A DNA stretch of 64,000 nucleotides, taken from Actinomadura macrotermitis. Lineage in GTDB: Bacteria; Actinomycetota; Actinomycetes; Streptosporangiales; Streptosporangiaceae. This document shows positions 59,468 to 64,000 of this stretch, in pieces. Numbering within the stretch: the first letter of the stretch is position 1; every line of letters starts with the position of its first letter. Under the pieces are notes generated by a model that was not told the origin of the DNA, searched no databases, and saw nothing but the letters and a program-made list of their open reading frames with translations. The position numbers were made by a program, and so were the translations under genes. The stretch covers positions 2,356,001-2,420,000 of the forward strand of contig NZ_WEGH01000001.1 of assembly GCF_009604375.1 (NCBI RefSeq). The letters are read 5' to 3'.

Positions 59468-61159
59468 GTGCAGGCCGAGCAGGAGTCGTGGCTCTCCGGA
59501 GCCCAGCCGCTGACCGCGGACGATCCCCCCGCGATCGGCACGTACCGGCTGCTCGGGCGGCTCGGCGAAGGCGGCATGGGCGCCGTCTACCTGGGTCTCG
59601 CCCCGGACGGGCGGCGCGTGGCGATCAAGGTCATCCGGCCGGAGCTGGCCGCCGGCCCGTCCTTCCGGGCCCGGTTCGACAGCGAGGTCGCCAACGCCCA
59701 GCGCGTCGCCTCCTTCTGCACCGCGCGGGTGATCGAGCACGGCGAGGCCGGCGGCGCCCCCTACCTGGTCACCGAGTACATCGACGGGCCGTCGCTGGAG
59801 GACCACATCGCCGCGCGCGGCCCGCTGCCGCCAGGACCGCTGCGCAGCCTTGCGGTCGGCGTCGCCACCGCGCTCACCGCGATCCACGCCGTCCGGCTGG
59901 TGCACCGCGACCTCAAGCCGCGCAACGTCATGCTCGCCGCCGACGGCCCGCGCGTCATCGACTTCGGCATCGCCCGCGCCCTGGACTCCGACGAACGCCA
60001 CACCCAGACCGGCGGCGTCGTCGGCAGCCCCGGCTGGATCGCCCCCGAGCAGCTCTTCGACGGGCTGGCCGGCACGGCCGTGGACGTCTTCGCCTGGGGC
60101 ACGCTGGTCGCCTACGCCGCCACCGGCCGGCACCCCTACGGCACCGGCAACCTGGCCACGCTCGCCGGCCGCGCGCAGCAAGGTCACTACGACCTGACCG
60201 GCGTCCCCGGCGAGCTGCAGGCGCTGGTCCGCGCGGCGCTGGAACCCGACCCGAGGCGGCGGCCGAGCGCCGAGCAGCTCCTCACCGGGCTCGTCGGCAC
60301 GCACGACACCCAGCGGGCCGCCACCGCGATCGTCCACGCCGGATGGGCCGCCGCGCCGCTCACCGCGCCCGCCGCGGCGGACGGCGCGCCGGCCGCGCCG
60401 TCCTCGCGGAGGCGGACGTGGCTGCTGGCCGGCGCGGCCGGTGCGGCCGTGGCGGTGCTGTCCGCCGGGACGGCCTGGGGCGTCACCGCGCTGCGCTCCG
60501 ACGACAAGCCGGCCAGGAAGGCCCCGCCGGCGGTCGCGGCGTCGCCCGATCCCGCCAAGGCCGGGTTCACCAAGGTCGAAGGGGTCTGCGCCCTCGTCCA
60601 GCAGCAGCTGATCGACGCGCTGGTCCCCGTCGAGCGGCACGGGCCGCTGCTGAAGGACCCGGTGGACGCCGCGACCGGGGACGGCCGCGCGATCGGCTGC
60701 GTGTGGACGTCCCAGAACCAGGCCGGCGCCCGGATACAGCAGGCGCGCAGCCTGCACATCAAGATCGTCCTGCGGACCGACGGCACCGGCCGGGACGGGG
60801 TGATGAAGGCCGGCTCGGACTTCGCCGAGGGCCGCCGCCAGGTGGCCTCCAGCGCGAACACCACGAAGAAGGGCGCCGTCTACGGGCCGCTCATCCCGCT
60901 CGCGGGGATCGGCGACGAGTCCTATGTCGCGACCAAGCAGGGTCCGCTGAACAACGCGCTGTTCGGCAACGCCATCCTGCGGTTCCGGCTGGCCAACCTG
61001 CACGTCGAGCTGATCTACGGGGGCACCGACGCGCCCGCCGCACCCAAGTCGATCAAGCAGACGAAGCCGCTGAGCATGGACGACGCCCGGCAGGGCGTGG
61101 AGCAGGTGGCCCGTCAGGCCGCCGCCGCGCTCATCGCCTGCGCGCCCTGCCACGCGTAG
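59468..61159 (+). CDS. Receptor-type Ser/Thr protein kinase with C-terminal CxxCH
   Basis: GTG 59468 after GGGGGAAGC gives 563 residues. The kinase domain closely matches the first one, with LGEGGMGAVYLG, HRDLKPRNVM, DFGIA and APEQLF; about 100 bases around the catalytic loop are identical at DNA level except for one base. The ectodomain differs far more but keeps VCALV, IGCVW and the terminal ACAPCHA. One membrane span lies near 312-332 (AAGAAVAVLSAGTAWGVTAL). It is a recent duplicate with a divergent sensor. Confidence 0.88.
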   Translation: MQAEQESWLSGAQPLTADDPPAIGTYRLLGRLGEGGMGAVYLGLAPDGRRVAIKVIRPELAAGPSFRARFDSEVANAQRVASFCTARVIEHGEAGGAPYLVTEYIDGPSLEDHIAARGPLPPGPLRSLAVGVATALTAIHAVRLVHRDLKPRNVMLAADGPRVIDFGIARALDSDERHTQTGGVVGSPGWIAPEQLFDGLAGTAVDVFAWGTLVAYAATGRHPYGTGNLATLAGRAQQGHYDLTGVPGELQALVRAALEPDPRRRPSAEQLLTGLVGTHDTQRAATAIVHAGWAAAPLTAPAAADGAPAAPSSRRRTWLLAGAAGAAVAVLSAGTAWGVTALRSDDKPARKAPPAVAASPDPAKAGFTKVEGVCALVQQQLIDALVPVERHGPLLKDPVDAATGDGRAIGCVWTSQNQAGARIQQARSLHIKIVLRTDGTGRDGVMKAGSDFAEGRRQVASSANTTKKGAVYGPLIPLAGIGDESYVATKQGPLNNALFGNAILRFRLANLHVELIYGGTDAPAAPKSIKQTKPLSMDDARQGVEQVARQAAAALIACAPCHA

Positions 61160-61835
61160 TCACCAGCTGCTGGATGAGGACCGCCAGGGCGGCCAGGGTG
61201 GCGCCGGTCAGGGCGCCCGGGATGAAGCCGTTGCCCTTGCCGTCGCCGAGCAGGAACCAGGCGGTGGTGGCGGCGGCCAGGAACGCGAGGTAGCAGGCGA
61301 TGAAGGTCCAGAAGCGGCGGCCGTAGTAGGCGTGGCGGGACGGGGCCGCCGGGGGGTCGGCCAGTTCGCCGGCCGGGCCCTCGGAGGCCGCCTTGGGGCG
61401 CTTGAAGTACTCCAGGTGCATCCAGGTGCCGCAGGGTTCCCAGCCGTCGGGGGCGAGGCGGGCGGCCAGGCCCGGGACGTGGATCTCGCGGCGGTACTCC
61501 CAGCGCAGCGGGCGGTCCAGGGAGCGGCGGGACACGAAGCGGCCCAGGCGGTCGACGCGCTCGACCTCCCAGCCCTGGTCGCCGTGCTCGTTCAGGCGGG
61601 CGCGGTCCTGGAAGGCGTCGGCCGTCCAGGTCCAGGTCTCGGCCGACGCGGCGGGCGGCGCGGCGGGCCCGGGGGCGAGGGCGGCGGCGAACTCGGCGGG
61701 CGGGCCGAACTCCTCCTCGGGGGCGGCGCCGCTCTCGGCGAGGTAGGCGGTGAGCTCGCCGATCGTGCCGGTGATCTCGCCGGGGGTGCGGCCGCGGGCG
61801 GCCAGGTGGGTCGCCAGGTCGTCGAAGTAGGTCAT
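61131..61835 (-). CDS. Membrane protein paired with PadR regulator
   Basis: ATG 61835 overlaps the PadR stop (ATGA) and gives 234 residues. The N-terminal helical part (YFDDLATHLAARGRTPGEI, then ELTAYLAESG) matches the DUF1700/HAAS-type start common in PadR-linked membrane proteins. A beta-rich middle ends in the motif WEPCGTWMHLEYFKR, then two membrane spans lie near 170-215. It is the chromosomal counterpart of the element's PadR/membrane pair. Its end overlaps the convergent kinase gene by 29 bases. Confidence 0.75.
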   Translation of the reverse strand: MTYFDDLATHLAARGRTPGEITGTIGELTAYLAESGAAPEEEFGPPAEFAAALAPGPAAPPAASAETWTWTADAFQDRARLNEHGDQGWEVERVDRLGRFVSRRSLDRPLRWEYRREIHVPGLAARLAPDGWEPCGTWMHLEYFKRPKAASEGPAGELADPPAAPSRHAYYGRRFWTFIACYLAFLAAATTAWFLLGDGKGNGFIPGALTGATLAALAVLIQQLVTTRGRARRR

Positions 61836-62170
61836 CGGACGTCTCCGCGGGCGAGCAGGGAGCGGACCGAGGCGTCGAAGGTCAGCCACATCGCGCCCTG
61901 CTCGGCGAGGGTCGCGCGGCCCTGCGGGGTGAGGCTGTAGTAGCGGCGGCCGGGGCCGCGCTCGGTGGCGCGGAACTCGGCCGTCACCAGGCCCGCCTCC
62001 TCCAGGCGGTTGAGGACGGGGTACAGGGTGCCGCCCTTGATCTCGCCGAGGCCGGCCTCGGCGAGGGACTTGGCGATCTCGTAGCCGTAGTTCTCGCCCT
62101 CGGTGAGGCCGGCGAGGACCAGCAGGTCCAGGACGCCCTTCAGCCAGCTGGCGCGGCGGTCGGCGGGCAT
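61832..62170 (-). CDS. PadR-family transcriptional regulator
   Basis: This 112-residue protein starts at ATG 62170 after AGGAGGAGC. The short PadR winged helix is clear: LDLLVLAGLTEGENYGYEIAKSL, then GGTLYPVLNRLEEAGLV and GRRYYSLTPQGRATL. It is coupled to the membrane protein behind it and probably controls the pair through the palindrome at 62181-62201. Confidence 0.9.
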   Translation of the reverse strand: MPADRRASWLKGVLDLLVLAGLTEGENYGYEIAKSLAEAGLGEIKGGTLYPVLNRLEEAGLVTAEFRATERGPGRRYYSLTPQGRATLAEQGAMWLTFDASVRSLLARGDVR

Positions 62171-62180
62171 GGCGCTCCTC

Positions 62181-62201
62181 CTAGGTCGAGGTACGGCCTA
62201 G
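62181..62201. promoter_or_regulatory. CTAGGTC/GGCCTAG palindrome before padR
   Basis: CTAGGTC (62181-62187) and GGCCTAG (62195-62201) form an imperfect inverted repeat between a minus-strand TACTAT -10-like box and the PadR ribosome-binding site. Autoregulation is likely; the binding protein is not shown. Confidence 0.4.
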
Positions 62202-62214
62202 ATAGTAATGCAAA

Positions 62215-62781
62215 CTAGCCGTGCCCGCGATGCCGCGCGTAGTGCCGGCCGACCCGGGCGCGGTTGCCGCAGCCGGGCGAGCACCACTCGCGGCGCGGGT
62301 GCCGCTTGACGAAGAACAGCACGCAGCCGGGCCCGCCGCAGGCGCGGACGGCGTCGCGCAGGGGCCCGCCGAAGACCTCGACGGCCGAGCCGGCGATCGC
62401 GGCGAGGACGGCGTCGACCGGAGGCGCGGCGGTGCGCTCGGCCGCCCCGGAGCGCCAGGACAGGTGCGGCCAGCCGGGCGCGAGCGCGGCGGCGTCGTTC
62501 ACGACGGCCAAGGGCCCGGCGGCGGGTTCGGTGCCGTCGGCGGCGTGCCGGGCCAGCGCGCGGATCGCGTCGCGCAGCGCGACGAAGCGCGGCAGGTCGT
62601 CCGGCGTCAGCGCCGGGACGGCCTGGTCGGCGCGCGGGATCGGGTGGTCCTGCAGCCAGGACGCCAGCAGGGCGGGGCTCGCCAGGCCCTCCCGGACCTC
62701 GCCGCGCACGGCGTAGCGGGTGTTGCCGAACTCGATGCCGAGCGGCTCACCGAGCGCCGGCGCGGCGTTCTTCACGTTCAC
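62215..62781 (-). CDS. CGNR zinc-finger regulator with ABATE domain
   Basis: GTG 62781 gives 188 residues. The C-terminus has the CGNR zinc finger: CGGPGCVLFFVKRHPRREWCSPGCGNRARVGRHYARH. The N-terminal two thirds are the ABATE-type helical domain (FGNTRYAVRGEVREGLASP, LRDAIRALARHAADG). These are stress-type regulators of actinobacteria, presumed to bind DNA through the finger and a small ligand through ABATE. The target is unknown. Confidence 0.9.
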   Translation of the reverse strand: MNVKNAAPALGEPLGIEFGNTRYAVRGEVREGLASPALLASWLQDHPIPRADQAVPALTPDDLPRFVALRDAIRALARHAADGTEPAAGPLAVVNDAAALAPGWPHLSWRSGAAERTAAPPVDAVLAAIAGSAVEVFGGPLRDAVRACGGPGCVLFFVKRHPRREWCSPGCGNRARVGRHYARHRGHG

Positions 62782-62969
62782 GGGACCATGCTGTCACCCG
62801 GGGTCGCACGGACGGTAACCGCTCTAACGCCTGGAGGCGCTTGCAGACGTTAATTCAGAAAGTTCGATGCCGACCGGAATAAGGCGGGAACGTTTGCGGT
62901 TGCAACCATTGCGTGCAAGAACCGCAACTCCGGGTACCCCAGGTATCCCCAACACACCATGGAGGCTTC

Positions 62970-63152
62970 GTGCCCAGCAGCATCCCCCGCCCCCGCAGTA
63001 CCGAACACAAGGCCCTGAGGACGCATTCCCTGCGCGCCCTCGCGGTCGCCGCCCGCCTGGAACGCCACCACGCCCCGGAGGGCCCGCCAGGCGAGGAGAC
63101 CGGCCGGGCGGGACTGCGCTCCACGCGGCGGACCCCCGACCCGGCCTGCTGA
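62970..63152 (+). CDS. Small basic protein, 60 residues
   Basis: GTG 62970 has GGAGG at 4-base spacing, and a clear terminator follows the stop, so this is a believable gene although it is short. The protein (VPSSIPRPRSTEHKALRTHS, then LRALAVAARLERHHA) is a basic helix with disordered ends. Short proteins beginning with IPRPRP/S-like sequence and the ALRTHSLRAL motif are found in actinobacteria. Function unknown. Confidence 0.6.
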   Translation: MPSSIPRPRSTEHKALRTHSLRALAVAARLERHHAPEGPPGEETGRAGLRSTRRTPDPAC

Positions 63153-63172
63153 CCAGCACCTGAGAGCCACCC

Positions 63173-63198
63173 AAAGCCCTCGCTTCGGCGGGGGCTTT
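63173..63198 (+). terminator. Intrinsic terminator with TTCG loop
   Basis: AAAGCCCTCGC (63173-63183) pairs with GCGGGGGCTTT (63188-63198) around TTCG and continues into TTTTTC: stem, tetraloop and U tract of a classical rho-independent terminator. Confidence 0.9.
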
Positions 63199-63200
63199 TT

Positions 63201-63770
63201 CTATGGGACGAGCGCGTGCACGGCCACCCGGACGCGGTCCGCGCCCAGTTCCCCGGCCGTCGCGGTGAGGTGCTCGGCGCCGAGGGGCGCCAGCAGAGCG
63301 TGCGCGAGGGCGGGCGCGTCAGGGGCGTCGCCGAGCAGGATCGTGACGTGCCGGTGCCAGAACCGGTAGGAGCCGATGCGGTACCGGGCGCCCGGGGACG
63401 CCGTCTCCGACATGCGCAGCAGCGGCAGGTGGGTCAGCGCGTAGTCCAGGTAGGCGTCGATGAAGGCGTGCAGCCGCTCGGACGGCGCGGCGCCTCCGGG
63501 CCCGAGGGGCGCCGGGCCGCTCAGGATCTCCTCTTGCAGGACGCGTTCGCGCTCGTCCAGGAGAGCGGAGGCGAGCCCGGCCTTGTCGCCGAAGCGACGG
63601 AAGAGCGTCCCTTTACCCACTCCTGCGGCGGCGGCGACCGCATCCATCGAAACCGCCTCGACGCCGTGCAGCGCGAACAGCTCCGCCGCCGCCGTCAGCA
63701 CCTTGACGCGGTTGCGCGCCGCGTCCGCCCGCTCCTTCGGCGGCGGCGTCCGCATCAGCTCCAGGTCCAT
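63201..63770 (-). CDS. TetR-family regulator divergent from a rhodanese gene
   Basis: ATG 63770, 5 bases after AGGGG, gives 189 residues; GTG 63776 is the alternative. The helix-turn-helix is near 15-60 (RVKVLTAAAELFALHGVEAV, then AAAAGVGKGTLFRRFGDKAGL). Its C-terminal domain has LPLLRMSETA and the RYRIGSYRFWHRHV segment seen in TetR proteins of the ligand-binding 'YRFWHRHV' type. It is divergent from the rhodanese gene with two GGAC-N4-GTCC sites between. Confidence 0.88.
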   Translation of the reverse strand: MDLELMRTPPPKERADAARNRVKVLTAAAELFALHGVEAVSMDAVAAAAGVGKGTLFRRFGDKAGLASALLDERERVLQEEILSGPAPLGPGGAAPSERLHAFIDAYLDYALTHLPLLRMSETASPGARYRIGSYRFWHRHVTILLGDAPDAPALAHALLAPLGAEHLTATAGELGADRVRVAVHALVP

Positions 63771-63788
63771 GCTCACCCCTTGTTAAAC

Positions 63789-63839
63789 GGACCGCAGTCC
63801 GATACTGTCCTGCTCGAACCTTCAACCGGACTGTAGTCC
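63789..63839. promoter_or_regulatory. Two GGAC-N4-GTCC operator-like sites
   Basis: GGACCGCAGTCC (63789-63800) and GGACTGTAGTCC (63828-63839) are 39 bases apart in the divergent gap. Paired identical half-sites between a TetR gene and its neighbour are the usual operator arrangement. Confidence 0.65.
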
Positions 63840-63857
63840 ACTTTCTTGGGAGGGCCA

Positions 63858-64000
63858 ATGGCCGCCACCATCACCCGCGACGACCTGCAGACCGCCGTCA
63901 AGGAGGGCTCCGTCATCGTCGTCGACGCGCTGCCCGAGTCGTACTATGCCCAGCGGCACCTGCCCGGCGCACTGAACCTGGTCGAGGACGAGGTGGACGC
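63858..64000 (+). CDS. Rhodanese-like domain protein (partial)
   Basis: ATG 63858 follows GGGAGG. The visible 47 residues (MAATITRDDLQTAVKEGSVI, then VVDALPESYYAQRHLPGALN) match the start of a single-domain rhodanese, including the HLPGALNL signature. The active-site cysteine would lie beyond the window. It is divergent from a TetR regulator that probably controls it. Confidence 0.75.
   Translation, partial: MAATITRDDLQTAVKEGSVIVVDALPESYYAQRHLPGALNLVEDEVD

Overview
The window is GC-rich DNA, with ATG, GTG and some TTG starts and many 4-base ATGA/GTGA/TTGA gene overlaps. Its gene content is typical of a filamentous actinobacterium: AfsR-type regulator, DUF574-type methyltransferase, ECF42 sigma factor with a DGPF protein, bacterial Ser/Thr kinases and SpdB-like plasmid spread proteins. 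The Streptosporangiales or Streptomycetales, for example an Actinomadura-like genome, fit best. That placement is inference from gene content only.

Positions 155-28060 are an integrated mobile element of about 27.9 kb. It sits in the 3' end of a tRNA-Arg(CCT) gene (124-196) between two identical 43-bp direct repeats (155-197 and 28018-28060). The left repeat completes the working tRNA; the right one is the displaced 3' half. The element has an integrase next to attL, an XRE repressor and an excisionase-like protein. Next to these are a DnaB-like helicase with iteron-like repeats, then a phage-like module around a 982-residue tape-measure protein with no capsid, portal or large terminase genes. 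Small secreted and coiled-coil proteins, an XRE regulator and a GNAT enzyme follow. A long minus-strand transfer region (24359 down to 16781) carries an FtsK-type DNA translocase, a DUF2637/SpdB-like membrane protein and many small coupled genes. It starts at a promoter with an operator between its -35 and -10 boxes, divergent from a small HTH protein. A regular array of TGAGAC repeats lies upstream of the translocase unit and is a candidate transfer origin (clt). The right end holds an HTH/zinc-ribbon protein, a beta-repeat protein and a PadR/membrane-protein pair. Overall it reads as an actinomycete integrative and conjugative element (AICE) using FtsK/TraB-type double-stranded DNA transfer, with an unexplained phage-tail-like cargo.

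From 28060 to 64000 the DNA looks chromosomal. In order: two SAM-dependent methyltransferases flanking an HTH protein; a HAD phosphatase pair; a secreted esterase; a virginiamycin-B-lyase-like propeller protein; a 1030-residue AfsR/SARP regulator; an FMN reductase; a DGPF protein with its ECF42 sigma factor; a secreted lipase; a TetR/MFS efflux pair; an alpha/beta hydrolase and a PLP dehydratase; a primary-like sigma factor divergent from a TetR regulator; pyruvate carboxylase; and a three-AAA-module ATPase. Small membrane proteins and an AhpD-like protein come next. Then there is a cluster of two Ser/Thr kinases flanking a kinase-less paralogue, all three ending in CxxCH. The window closes with a PadR/membrane pair, a CGNR zinc-finger regulator, a 60-residue protein, a TetR regulator and the start of a rhodanese.

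The observations most worth following are the lone tape-measure module inside a conjugative element, the TGAGAC array beside the translocase, the iteron cluster beside the helicase, and the C-terminal CxxCH shared by the kinase-family ectodomains.
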